Assembly: GCA_964019055.1 (NCBI GenBank)
Contig: OZ025206.1
Span: forward strand, 12,806,291-12,870,290
Source of the DNA: Anthopleura xanthogrammica
Lineage: Eukaryota; Cnidaria; Anthozoa; Actiniaria; Actiniidae
DNA: 64,000 nucleotides
Direction: 5' to 3'
In this document: in pieces, positions 1 to 11,951 of the stretch
Layout: every line of letters starts with the position of its first letter
Position numbering within the stretch: position 1 is the stretch's first letter
The notes under the pieces: model-generated
The model's database searches: none
The model's input: the letters and a program-made list of their open reading frames with translations, nothing else
What the model was told of the DNA's origin: nothing
Translations under genes and position numbers: made by a program

Positions 1-93
1 TCTGATTGATATAGTATTTCTAATGAGGAACAATGGCACAAAAAAAATTCAAATTTCATCAAAATCCCAAAACCATGGATTGTGGAGCACCCT

Positions 94-224
94 AAAAAGT
101 GGTGGGGCTATATAAGAGACTAGTACAGTATGGGAAAAAGTGGTGGGGCTCTATAACAGTTTAGTACAGTATGGGACATTTAGTGGTGGGGCTAAGATTG
201 GAAAATATAAGAGACTAGTATGGG
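94..224. repeat. 41-bp tandem repeat, about three units
   Basis: The unit begins AAAAAGTGGTGGGGCT and ends AGTACAGTATGGG; copies start at 94, 135 and (diverged) 176. It lies downstream of the last recognised DUS3L exon, possibly in an intron. Confidence 0.85.
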
Positions 225-636
225 AAATGGAAAAAAGTGGTAGGGCTATAGCAATATTTCATTTACACTTACTTCTACCATTCCCTTCACAATTTCCTGA
301 AATCTTCCTTTTCTTTCCATCAGTGCACATCCAGCACCCTTAAAATAGAATGTACATTGAAGATAATGTAAGCATTGACCTTAGCTTCATTATAACACAA
401 TTAAAGGTCTCCTGAGATGTATAACCTAAAATAACATTAATCTTAATTTTGGATGTCAAATTTGCAATTTTTTCATATTTGCACAATTTAATATGATTAT
501 AGCAGATCTGAATCTAGTAAGATGTTTTTGACTAATTTGTATATACAAACTACCAGCATATCCAGATGTATTTCTCTCAATATCTCATATGCCAGCAATA
601 GAATATGACCAGGAGGATTCATGTTGATATCTGTAC

Positions 637-3600
637 CTTTGAAAAGACCATATCAATTGGGCAGCCTGTGTTGATATCCACAAAGTCTAAAGATACTTGC
701 TTTTGTAGAATCTCAGCACATTTGGACATTGTGTCTGGAAATGATCCACAGACCTGAAAGCATAAATAAGATATTTAACATTATGTTGTAAAGATGATAG
801 TGATGATGATAGTGATGATGATAGTGATGATGATGATAGTAATGATGATAGTGATGATGATAGTGATGATGATGATAGTGAAGATGATAGTGAAGATGAT
901 AGTGATGATGATGATAGTGAAGATGATAGTGAAGATGATAGTGATGATGATAGTGATGATGATAGTGATGATGATGATAGTGATGATGATAGTGAAGATG
1001 ATAGTGATGATAGTGATGAAGATGATAATGATAATGAAGATGATAGTGAAGATGATAGTGATGATGATAGTGATGAAGATGATAGTGATGAAGGTGATAG
1101 TGATGATGATAGTGAAGATGATAGTGATGATGATAGTGATGATGATAGTGATGATGATGATAGTGATGATGATAGTGAAGATGATAGTGATGAAGATGAT
1201 AGTGAAGATAATAGTGATGATGATAGTGATGATGATAGTGATGATGATAGTGATGAAGATGATAGTGAAGATGATAGTGATGATAGTGATGAAGATGATA
1301 ATGATAATGAAGATGATAGTGAAGATGATAGTGATGATGATAGTGATGAAGATGATAGTGATGAAGGTGATAGTGATGATGATAGTGAAGATGATAGTGA
1401 AGATGATAGTGATGATAGTGATGAAGATGATAGTGAAGATGATAGTGAAGATGATAGTGATGATGATAGTGATGAAGATGATAGTGATGAAGATGATAGT
1501 GATGATGATAGTGAAGATGATAGTGAAGATGATAGTGATGAAGATGATAGTGAAGATGATAGTGAAGATGATAGTGAAGATGATAGTGAAGATGATAGTG
1601 AAGATGATAGTGAAGATGATTATAGTGATGATGACAATGAAACAGTGATGATAGTGATGATATGATGATGATTATTATCACTATCATAAGAATAATTCTG
1701 AACTTTGATCACAAACAAACCTGAACTCCAAAAATATCTTCAGTGTGATGTCGCTTTAGTAGTGCCCATTCTGATTGTTGCCCCTATTGAAAACAATAGA
1801 AACCAAATGTTGTATTTCTTATTTATTTAATTAATCCAATCAATCCATCTCTTTGCACTACAATCAATCCACATATAGGATCCATTCACATATATTTTCC
1901 AGTCTCTACATTCACACTGTACCTAACCTACCTACACTATATATCCCAGGGTCAGATCCAGGAAGAGGCAAAGAGGGGCTGTAGCCCCCCTCCAGGGCTC
2001 GAAATAGGGGCCTGCCAATGGCCAAAATGCAGGTCAAGTTTTACTACTGTCAGGCTAAAACAGTTTTGAACTGCCAAATGGAAAATAAAATAGCAGGGGA
2101 ATTTTGCTCCAAAATTATTTATCCTGCAGAAAATAAGAAACTGTCTGGCCATTGATCTTTTCTATTTCGAGCCCTGCCCTCCCCCTTCAGCTATGTTTAT
2201 TGAAGTGGAACAGAAAGCACATTTCTAAATATCATTCCAAGTTCTGCAGTGTCATTCGCAACATTCAGTAGTTCAGTAACCGCCCCTGTATCCATCTACC
2301 TACTATCACCTTACTCACTCATCCTCTTATTTTTTCTTTTCACCATCTCTTTTTATTACCCAACATAAAAACATGAATTTAACAGATTAATTTAAAGATC
2401 CCAAACTTGGTGTTACTGTACATGAGTAGAACTACTTATACAGTAGTATGGCTTCTTCCTGTGGTTTTAGGGCTTTTACTGGGCTTTTGATTTTTCTTTC
2501 CTCTCTAAAAATCCCATCTATTTATATTCATTTTTTCTGTTGCTATTGAGTTTTATTATACAACTTAGATAGTACACATACCCTGATTGGCTGAGAACTG
2601 TGCTATTTTTTCTTTTGATATACAGTATATATAATAAAACAAATAAAACAGCTTTCTCCCATGCTCCATTTAGTAATAAAGGAATCAAGAAATGTGAGAA
2701 GTTCACCTAGGTACCACTCACATTTCTCTTCACACTGCTTTTGTGCTTACATCACTTCCTGTATGCACTTTATTACTGAACAGGACATCCATGGAAAAAG
2801 CTGTTTTATTTGTTCAATATCACCATTTTACAAGTGTGCACCAAAATTAACTCCTGAATATAAAATATACACATTGAAGATTACATTAAAAGTACCTGAA
2901 GTAAAGATGTACACATTGCCATCTCACTACATGTTATATCAGCCCCATATTGTTTACATATCCTTCGGTATGGAAGATTGCCTACCTGATGAAAAACAAT
3001 ATATAAACAAAGCTTCAAAGTCAGACTCTACATCAATGATAAACCACCTGAATAAATAGCAACCTTCAGATCCGACTACAAGTACGAGAACAAGTATGAG
3101 TATGAGTTTTAAACTCTCAAAGATTTGCACTATAATTTCGTAGCTGTGGTGGAGTACGTAGATTGAAACTTTAGATTACTAAAATAGGAAATCGAATATG
3201 ATTCAGTGTTAAGAATGAGCACAGGGCCAATTTCCAAACTCGTACTCGTTCTCGTACTCGTAGTCGAATCTGAAGGTCGCTAATATCCAGCTAAAAGAAG
3301 GTTAATTACTTACAGTAGTGAGAGGAGCTAAGAAAAGCTTGTCAGAGAAATCAATCTAGGATAAAAAAAAGGATAATTGGATTATAAGGAGAATGTTGCA
3401 ATGAGTATAAAAAAAATTTTCAATATGTTATTAATGTGCCAACTGAATGAGACAAAAGTCATGAGCTAACCGACTCCAGACGTCTGGTGTTTTGGTTTCC
3501 ATCAATCAAACTACAACGGGCCGAGTTCATTCTGAATGAGCAATAAGGAAGTCCCTGTGACAAGACAGCTATTTTCACACGGGAATTTCTTTATCGCTCG

Positions 3601-5532
3601 CAATTTGAATAGACTTGGCCCATCATAGTTTGATTGAAGGAAGCTAAAACATGAGACATCTGGAGTTAGTTAGCTCACAGAATAGCCCTTTTTCGAATCC
3701 ATAAAATACTGCTGTGTTCATTGACTACCAATTCATTTATGCAGGGTTAGCGTCAGTTCAATTTCAAAACATTCATAAATACCAAGGGTAAATTAAAGTA
3801 AAGAATGCAATACTTCAACAATACAAACCCTTTGAAATTCCGTAGCCCTTTACACTGGGCACATGAATATTCTAAAAAAATCGAGGCTAACCCTGCATTA
3901 TTGAATCTGTAGTCAAGGAAGACTATTCAAATTCAAAAAGGGCTATTATCAATATTATTGTGTCAATCAGTGCATTGCAATGAAAACAAGGGTAAGACTT
4001 ACCTTTTTCTTTTCACAAGGTCTTAACCTGATTTCCCCTTCATCCACAAGGCATACGCTACTTGGTTCTGCCTTTGCTTTCTGCTTTAAGGAAGCTAAAT
4101 ACTGATCCGACCTTGGAAAAGAATACTTCTTCTTCCTCAAAGATATTTGAAGGTCCTTGTAAAGTGTATCTTTTGTCCTCAAATGTTGTGTCTTAGCAAA
4201 CAGTTCTTCGTTAACAATATTTTTATATTCTTCATCAATATGGTGCTTACTAAACCTACAATTTATGCCAAAGTTGCATTTTCCAAACCTTTCAAATACA
4301 ATGCAGTTTTCACCAATGTCAAGTGGTTTGCTTTCAAGATATTTTTCAATAGAATGTCCAAAGTGGCACTCTTCTCCACGAGAACATTCTTTTCCATTGG
4401 CAATGAATGAGCAGAGCTTCGTGCTGCGATCTGGTCTTGGCTGGCGAGGTCGTTTCTTATTCATCCCTCGCTGTTTACTCTTTTTCCTTTTACTGGGAGG
4501 TTCATTCGATTGCGGATTGCTTGAATTGTCCTCGTCATTATTCATTTCTTCTTTCTTTTCTTGCTCCTTTTTGTCTTGATTGTTGGTTTGCAGATCTTTA
4601 TCTTTGCTGAACTTAGATATATATTCTGCTCTGGATATTAGGAACCTAGAATTATCAGATAGATAACAAATATTATTAGACTTACTGTAGTATGTTTTAA
4701 TTTTGACTTTATTAACATTATGTTAGAGTATATTGTTACATGTATGTAGTCAAGGAAGTTACACATCAGTATTTTATGAACTTGAAAAAAATTTATTTCG
4801 CCCATAACCTCACACACTTGTTCCAACATCTTTCTAACATGTGTAGCTTTAACAGGGGCGGTAAGGGAATTTCACATCAAATCGTGCACAGGGTTTTTTA
4901 AAATTCGTGATCTGTGATGAGCATGTTCTAAACGTCATGAATTGTGAATTTCCTTGAATTTGAATGTTTGAAATTTTCTGTGAGCCAAGATCATCCTTTT
5001 TTAATTTAAGTGAACCTTACTGAGACCCCCCCCCCCCCCCTTACCCTTTAAGTAGTATAAAACTTTTTTAATGATCTAGACTGGCACTCAAAGAGAGGCT
5101 GCGGGTGCATTTGCAGATCTGCCCGGGAATTTACTTAGATGTTTGTCCATAAAGAATCAATATTTCAGCCAGTGCACTGCCACTTTATAAACCTTCCTGC
5201 CCTTACCCCATACAGGGGATGGGGCAGGGGAAAGATGGGGGCTGGGGCAGTGTTTGGAATCCTTTGTACACTCATACTTTAGTAAAACTCAAATTATATT
5301 CTTTTAGCCTATGGACAATAAATTATCTAAAAAACAAAAACAAAATATTCTCTTACTGTGGTTTGATATGAGCAACACCGGCTTGCAACTTCTTATCTTG
5401 TCGTTCTTTCCCTTCTACCTTGTCTGGTCCCTCTGGTACATGTACAGTGTTGTTGTCCGATGTAAACTCATTCTCCACGTGGTTGTCGTTTGCAGAACAC
5501 GTCTCGCTCTGATTAGAACAATCTTCAGACAT
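637..5532 (-). CDS. DUS3L: tRNA-dihydrouridine(47) synthase 3-like, 5' part of gene (partial)
   Basis: Flavin enzyme that reduces uridine to dihydrouridine in tRNA. I see five exons in register: 5357-5532 (ATG at 5530-5532), 4003-4645, 3314-3355, 1721-1783 and 637-753, all with GT-AG borders. The N-terminal half is charged and holds two CCCH zinc fingers (Cys near residues 137, 146, 152 with His 156; second from Cys 173), followed by RLRPCEKKK, as in vertebrate DUS3L. Exon 3 gives KLFLAPLTT at the start of the TIM barrel, exon 4 SEWALLKRH and EDIFGVQ, exon 5 [11 protein letters not shown] with the family's catalytic Cys. About 30 residues expected between exons 3 and 4 (the barrel segment with the conserved CGEMA region) were not found in 1784-3313. 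The rest of the barrel lies beyond base 1 or was not recognised. Several introns carry large repeats. Confidence 0.93.
793..1650. repeat. GAT/AGT/GAA trinucleotide-based satellite, 0.86 kb
   Basis: Interrupted array of 9-mers of the type GATGATAGT and GAAGATGATAGT inside the DUS3L intron between exons 1721-1783 and 637-753. All length changes are multiples of three, so every frame stays open: the plus strand from 793 reads as an Asp/Ser/Glu-only polymer, the minus strand as His/Tyr/Leu. I treat it as a microsatellite, not a gene. Confidence 0.95.
1994..2175. mobile_element. short inverted-repeat element (MITE-like)
   Basis: Arms AGGGCTCGAAATAG and CTATTTCGAGCCCT at the ends, with a second paired block (AATGGCC) inside. 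Within a DUS3L intron. Confidence 0.6.
3059..3280. mobile_element. 222-bp MITE with TA target site
   Basis: Terminal arms of about 45 bp (GCAACCTTCAGATCCGACTA against its inverted copy ending GAAGGTCGC), with TA directly outside each end (3057-3058 and 3281-3282), as in Tc1/mariner-type non-autonomous elements. Just upstream (gene sense: downstream) of the small DUS3L exon at 3314. Confidence 0.85.
3463..3677. mobile_element. palindromic MITE-like element
   Basis: Arms begin GAGCTAACCGACTCCAGACG and end GGAGTTAGTTAGCTC; arm similarity extends about 80 bp with AATCAAACTA conserved. The arms resemble those of the element at 59575-59763 (ACGTCTGG and GATCAAAC blocks). Confidence 0.75.
3681..3947. 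mobile_element. palindromic element with AATAGCCC ends
   Basis: Outer arms AATAGCCCTTTTTCGAAT / ATTCAAAAAGGGCTATT and inner arms around ATGCAGGGTTAGC. It abuts the previous element almost exactly and ends about 55 bp before DUS3L exon 2. Confidence 0.75.
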
Positions 5533-7162
5533 TTTTCTATTTGTAGAACCTCATAGAACCTCAAAGCATTAAAAGATATCGTAAATTTTATGATTAGAAT
5601 GGCATACAGAATACACACGAGACTAGAACCATGGAACGGCTAACCGTGATCCCTTGCAGCATGCATTCACCACAGGAAGCCCACATCACCTAGTTTGTTA
5701 CTCAGATGTCATCTGTGGAAGTCAAAAAATGACCAAAACGAATCTATTTGTAAGAAAATAGTGTGATAATATGTTCTAAATACCTTGACAGTTTGTGGAA
5801 TGGATGACCTAAAACAGGTGAGTTTGTACAGTGTTGGCAGTGTGAAGTGCTAGTGGTTGCTAGGCAATTGCCTTCTCATCACATCTGAGGAAATTTAGAT
5901 CTATGAAATGTTTTCCCATTTTAGACCACATGTCACTTCCTGGATTATAATTTCTTTGTTTAAAGGTTGTGCATAAGAACACATGTGAATATGGATACAA
6001 CTCATGTCAAACAAATATTAAGAATGTTATTCTAAAGAGAATGACACAAGGGCTGAAAAAATAATTATTGGTAGTTATGGGGTGTCATTGGTAGACATAG
6101 GTGGGATGCATGAGTGCTTTCCATGATTCAGTGACCTTCATAACATCCAGACATCTATCGATGTTTTTGGTTCCATCAATTAAAAAAATCATCAACACAG
6201 ACCTGGCATTATGTGAATTTCTATGGATGGCAGTGAAAATATGGGTGTGTTATTATTGTCTGTCTCACAGAATAAGGAAAGGTGCTGATCAAACTAGTTT
6301 GTACATCGCTGTCATGTAAAGTCAGTCCAAAATGACTCCTACAAGTTGAAGAAAGCATATGCCAAACTCTAGATAGGGGTGCTAGTCAACAAGATTTTAA
6401 GGGTCATCAGTGATCGTACTTCAGATTGACCTTCGTGAGGCTCTTCATGTAAACTTGGATGCACCTTAACTCTGATAAAGTCATCCCAAATTATTTACTA
6501 GTCTTTAACATCAAAGAAGATGTTAATGAGTATAAAGGTCCTGTGTATGGTCCCTCGATTTGGTTCAAAAGCTTAATTATGATTATATTATATATTCATG
6601 AGTTTTTGAAATAAAGTTTTAATTAATGCCACATAGGGTTTATATTTATTGATGTTTGGTGCCTCAGTTAGGCAGTTTTTATGCTAGTAATATTTATATA
6701 GCTATCATATCATAAACCAGATAAAAGCCTCAAAAGTACAATCTGATCATCATTATACTATGATTCCTGTTTTGTTTAGAAAATATGACTTTTAATATTC
6801 ATGAATCCTTTCAGTTTGGGTGTAATAATTAAGTTTTCCCATTTCAAATCACATGTCATCCCCATAAGGAGACCCTTTATCAAAAATATATTATCTATTA
6901 GTTTATGAACCTTTTCTGTAAAAAAGAAATTATAGTGAAGGGAAAATGGGAAAAAAATAAATTTCACCCAAACTGATCCAAAAGGTCTGAATATTACCAG
7001 ATCAAATCAAATAAAAAAAAACTTACTTCTAAGCAAAAATGATTCAGAATTAACTCTTTCTGCAACAAGATATCTGAAGACGGCACATAAGTCGAAAATT
7101 CATACACACACATTGTGATTTTACTTTTTGGCAATGAAAAAATAGTAAGTAATACATATCAC

Positions 7163-7306
7163 AAGAGTACCAACTCTAAAAGCATGCCACATAAATAGTA
7201 CTAAATAATGATATTTTATGCTAATTCTATTGTTTTCTCTTGTTTAATTAATACTATTTGGTAGTAAATAGTGATACGTTTCGCATGCTTTTAGTGTTTG
7301 TACTCA
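7163..7306. mobile_element. inverted-repeat element
   Basis: Arms share GAGTAC and CTAAAAGCATGC in opposite orientation, about 144 bp end to end. Confidence 0.6.
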
Positions 7307-7426
7307 AGTATTAGATTGATACTAATTCCATTGTAGTTATAATTCTTTTAACTATATATATATATATTACTCACTAATTATATACAAATTTGTTTCATGG
7401 TCCAAGTAAAATCACTCTTATGGCCT

Positions 7427-7630
7427 AGGCCTGTTACACTGGCCATTTTTGCTGCGATTTTTGAAAAATCATATAATAAATTTTGTCTTATGCTTCCAAA
7501 GAGACATTTTTCCAGGTAATTGGTGTCCAGAATAAAACTTTACAAGACTTTTTAGTTATTTTTGACTGACCCAAATCGCTGCAAAATTACATCTAAAATT
7601 GCTGCAAAAATTGCCAGAGTAAACAGGCCT
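7427..7630. mobile_element. MITE-like element with AGGCCTGTT ends
   Basis: Arms AGGCCTGTTACACTGGCC and its inverted diverged copy ending AGTAAACAGGCCT; internal ATTTTTGC blocks also pair. Confidence 0.7.
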
Positions 7631-7994
7631 TAATTTTATAGCTCTTTGCATAAAACAAGAGACTCAGTAAAAATGATTTGAGGAAAACAATTATGAGTGG
7701 TTTAACTTAATTAACTTATGACACAAAAATTATGGTCAATCGTTATAGATACAAAAAAAAACACAATGGAAATAAGATTTACTGACAGGTCTATTATTCT
7801 ATTATTAACTTTTTCAAGTAAAACCACTCTATCTCAAGATATATAACCAAACAATGTTCCCTGCTTTCGCTAATTTTTCATCTTTAATAAGAAGCAATAT
7901 AAATACTGGAAATATGACTCAAGTGTTTAACTAATATTTTTACTATAAAGTTCATTTACAATTATAAATTTCTAAAACAAAATAACAGCCGTAG

Positions 7995-10280
7995 CTACGA
8001 AATAATACATCTTCTTGATTTCTTCTGACATGATTTTTTAGGTGTTAATATAATTTTTGGCTTATATCTCTTTTTATGTATTGTTTTGCCCAGAGCTGCT
8101 AGTGTGCATACTTCAAAGACATCTATCAAGTGTTTATCCTTTGTTTTTGATGAGCACTCTAAGTAAATCACTGAATTTATGAGTTTGGCCATCTCACATC
8201 CCTAAATGAATAAAAAAAAATATAATGAATTAGATGATAATAAATGTGCACACGTTCAAAATTATTATTTGTTGGGGGGCTTTGGATTCTGAGTTTTAAG
8301 ATCCACATAAGCATATTTTTTTCACTCTCAACCTGACAGAACCTTGTCATTCTTACTGTAAAGGCTCAAGGAAATGCCAGAGACTCTGGGAAACCCTAGA
8401 GTGGTGATTGGTTAGAATATTTGTCATGATAATTGATTGAAAAATCAAAATAACCTTTTCAATAAAAGATAACGATTGCCTGGAGAATCAACCACGTGAG
8501 TTTTCTGGACTTGACTGGGGGGCAAACAATGGTTGACTGGGGGGCAACTAAGTGATTCTTAAATCAAATCACATCAAAATAACTCCTCAAAGTATTCTAT
8601 CTGACTATTTGTACAACATGAAACCAGAAAACAAGATACACACACAACCTCCAACATTCTCCAAGCCTTTGAAAACAGAGATACTACCGGAAGTGACGTC
8701 TATTGATAGTAAGCAATTGTATTTCTTGGGTCCAATATAGAGGGTAGGATAATAGTTAGTTAAAGCTGAAAAAATAATTTATCTATGAACTGAAATCTAA
8801 ATTTAAAAAATATATATATATTTACTATACCTGTTGGTAGGTGACTGGTATTCTTCTACTCTTGGCAAGTTCCGAGACAACACTAATGTCACTCCGTAAA
8901 TCAGTTTTGCATCCTACAAGAACTATATGTTTATCAACACACATCTCCTTTGCTTCTTTGGTCCACTGGAAAAAAACAAGGTATCATAATATAGCTGATA
9001 ATGTCTTCAAATAGTTGATAAGTTATGAAGTCAAAATAATTTACATATCTATTCTGACTGGCCAAAGTCTGAATTCCAACAAAGAACAATTAAGTCACAT
9101 GCAGTTTTCCATTGTCTTTTTATTTTCTCTTGTGGGCATTTATTATTTAATAAGGGGGAGATAGTACTAAGTGGGATTGCTCAAGTACTTTTTTGGAGGG
9201 GAGGGGTGGTAGATATAATTATTATGTACCTTAGTAGAAACACTTTCCAAAGTTTCTGGCCTACTGATATCAAAGCATATCATAACCACATCACTGCCCT
9301 TGTAGGACAGTGGTCGAACATGGTCAAACTCAGGCTCACCTGGAAAAAAAGATTAATAATAAGCTTATTTTCAACAACTAAAATTAAGCCTATTCCTGCA
9401 CGACCTGGACTGTACCACAACCATACATATAAACTAAATATGAATGGTAAGTGGGTATAAATAATCGTTATTATACAATATTATTGTTTAAGCTATAGTT
9501 TAGTGTGTGGCACGTTTTACACCTAGCGAGCTTGCACCAGCATCCGTTTCATTGTCTAAATGTGCTGAAGTCAGGGCAAACAAAGTGTGCACGTTCTTGC
9601 AGATATGATCAGTTTTGCAAACTCTTTAGTCTTTCCGGATTTAGAAATTAATCAAACCGAAATATCTCTAAGTCCCTACCTAAGAACCATTGTTTAAACA
9701 ATCGTGGAAAAAGGAGAACAAAAGGAATTACCAAAGGTGGTTATGACAACAAAGACGAATGCTTGGCTCAAAGACTCTTAAATAAAAGACATTATAGCAC
9801 CCTCGATGTATAATTGGTCTCTAAAAACGCTTCTAACCTGACGTATCCCACAATGAGAGTTCAATTCTTTCTTCTTCGACCTCTACTTCAGAGGACAAGC
9901 TGTTGAAAACTGTAGCTTCGTAGACCTGTAAACAAACACTAACCATGAAACGCTAAACAGGGAGAGTAACAGTTAAACGACAGGTTTACGATCAAATGAA
10001 CCGAACAAAAACAAAATAAGAAACTGTGATAAAGAAGTACGATCAAAAATTCACAAGAAATGCAAATTATCCAAGGAAATTATGGTCATAAGATTGACTT
10101 AAATTAAGAGCCAGAAAAATTCAACAGACCAAAACAAATAAACGTAAGCTTATTTCCCAATCAAACGTGGCTTACCTCGGGGAAGACGTTCTTCACAAAG
10201 ACGCTCAAAAGAGCTGTTTTTCCACACTCGCTATCACCAACAAATATAGCCTTGATTTTTCTTTTTCCTGGATCAGTCAT
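7995..10280 (-). CDS. Rnd-like atypical Rho family GTPase, complete, 214 aa
   Basis: Five exons: 10176-10280, 9838-9925, 9230-9339, 8831-8965, 7995-8201; phases agree throughout. The start ATG is at 10278-10280. Motifs: P-loop GDSECGKT (15-22), switch I Thr40, DTSGEPE (62-68), GCKTDLR in place of NKxD/TKxD (119-125), ECSSK (161-165), and a terminal CAAX box CIIS (211-214), whose final Ser favours farnesylation. The closest family I recognise is Rnd1-3 (RhoN/RhoE): the segments [17 protein letters not shown] and [10 protein letters not shown] are nearly those of Rnd proteins. The residues needed for GTP hydrolysis are replaced (Gly12 equivalent is Ser17, Gln61/63 equivalent is Glu66), so it should stay GTP-bound and act on actin and adhesion without normal GAP cycling; that is inference from Rnd. 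The basic stretch before the CAAX box would aid membrane binding. Confidence 0.92.
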
Positions 10281-11951
10281 TCCTCTAACTGAAAATAACG
10301 GCTTTTATTGACCCATGTTAAAGACGGTTAAGAATGTCTGATCGGTAATATATTTCACGGTCTCAAATGTTTCCCGCATTCGAAATCTATTTGCTATGCT
10401 GTGACGACACACGACTTATAAAAATAGAACCACATGACGCGATCGATGGACCAATCACACGGGATTTTTGACCGAGTTTTCGCACGCGTGGTTGGACTAT
10501 CAAATGATCACGTTTCGATAAAAATAAAATCACTTAGAAACTCGATTGACGATAACGCTATTTTTGTCGGACGTTGGTAGGCCTATATATGATCTATAAT
10601 TGAAGCGTTTCTAAGGCCTTGAGGGCATATTGAGGAGAAATTGATCGTGTAAAGATAAAATATCAAAACAAAGAAAGTAAAATATTTTCCCCCCGTTTTT
10701 ATCATAAAAATAGCACAGAGCCCATGTGTTGATAGCATTCTTTATCTCATTATCCTACTATTCGTTCATCCATTCACTTTCTTTCATTTCTGCCAAGTCT
10801 TCCGTAACTCTCCCTAGTCTCCCTTTGGTCGATACGACAAAACCGTTTTTCCGAGTTACACAAAATTCATACTCACAAAAATTAAAAAAAAAATATATTC
10901 TTTATTCTTAAATTACTTATTTCTGAATTTCATTCCAATTATAAATTATGATCTATTTGCTGGTTCTATTACTAAAACACTATTGTCAACAAGTTTTTAG
11001 GAATTTTATATGAAAATTCCTCGTCATAGATTATTCTAATAGCTAACACTACTATTATCGTTATTACTTTACGTTTGTACATTAACTATTTTTATTTTTT
11101 CTAAATAGAAGACTAACGAATCCCGACGAATGGAAAAATAGTTGAAGGACCATCTTATTAGTATTTATAGGAGTGGGTTGGGTGATGAATTGGTATGTCT
11201 TTAATTTGAATATTTTTTTACACTGTAGATATATAGTTTAGGGCGGGTCCATTTTTGTAAGCGGGAGGGGCTGGGGTAGGGTGATAAATTGGCAATCTTT
11301 TTTCCAATTCCTCCCTGAATTTCCAAAGTTTGAAATGTAGGCCCTCCTATCCCCTATCAGTTAAAAAGTAAGAGCAAAAAAAACCGAAGTCTCCCAACAA
11401 TCTATACTCGTGTAATTTAGGAGCCTTGTAATATGAAGGGCGAAACATTTAGGTCTCGCATTTTATCGCATATGCTCCCCCCCCCCCCTTTCTTAATAAC
11501 GAACATCCCCTAACTAGGTTGCTTTTCTTGCCTAGCCTTTTACCATAACCCTCCCCTGCAAAACCTGGTTTATTGGATCTCTTGTCTCAGTAGCTGTGTA
11601 ATCAGCGTACGATTTGCCCAGGTGTTTACCCATTTCCATCATATCTTGAGAATTTCGAAGAAACAGCCATAACTGAGGTGTCTCACTTGAGTGATAACAA
11701 TCTCGGCCTTTTTCGAACTAAAACTCCACCATATTGATGGCAAGGTTAGTCATCAGTGGAAGCGAATGACAATAAGTATTGGTGCAAGCCACGAACGTAC
11801 ATTCAACAACCTTCAATCAATTACAAATTGAATGCAGTGCCTAAACGTCGGAGAGTGGGGCAGCACTCTTTTGGACTAAAACCTTAAACTCGTTTTATTG
11901 TAGACACGAATTGTGTCTGGCTATCCTGCTGATGGAATCGTGCGAAGATGG
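10281..11951. other. intergenic spacer
   Basis: Upstream of the Rnd-like gene, downstream of the Frizzled-like gene. No gene seen; a run of C lies near 11476-11488. Confidence 0.55.

Larger units (their letters stand above)
5533..7994. other. intergenic spacer between DUS3L start and the Rnd-like gene end
   Basis: No credible gene. It should hold the DUS3L promoter, though no clear TATA or initiator stands out. It contains diverged copies of a dispersed repeat (5910-5960, 6811-6870) and two inverted-repeat elements listed separately. Confidence 0.6.

Noticed and set aside
793..1650. Tandem array as a CRISPR locus
   Set aside because: No distinct repeats separated by unique spacers; eukaryotic context.
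713..1687. 324-codon His/Tyr/Leu frame and 284-codon Met/Ile/Val frame over the GAT/AGT array
   Set aside because: Frame-open microsatellite inside a DUS3L intron; no domain or start context.
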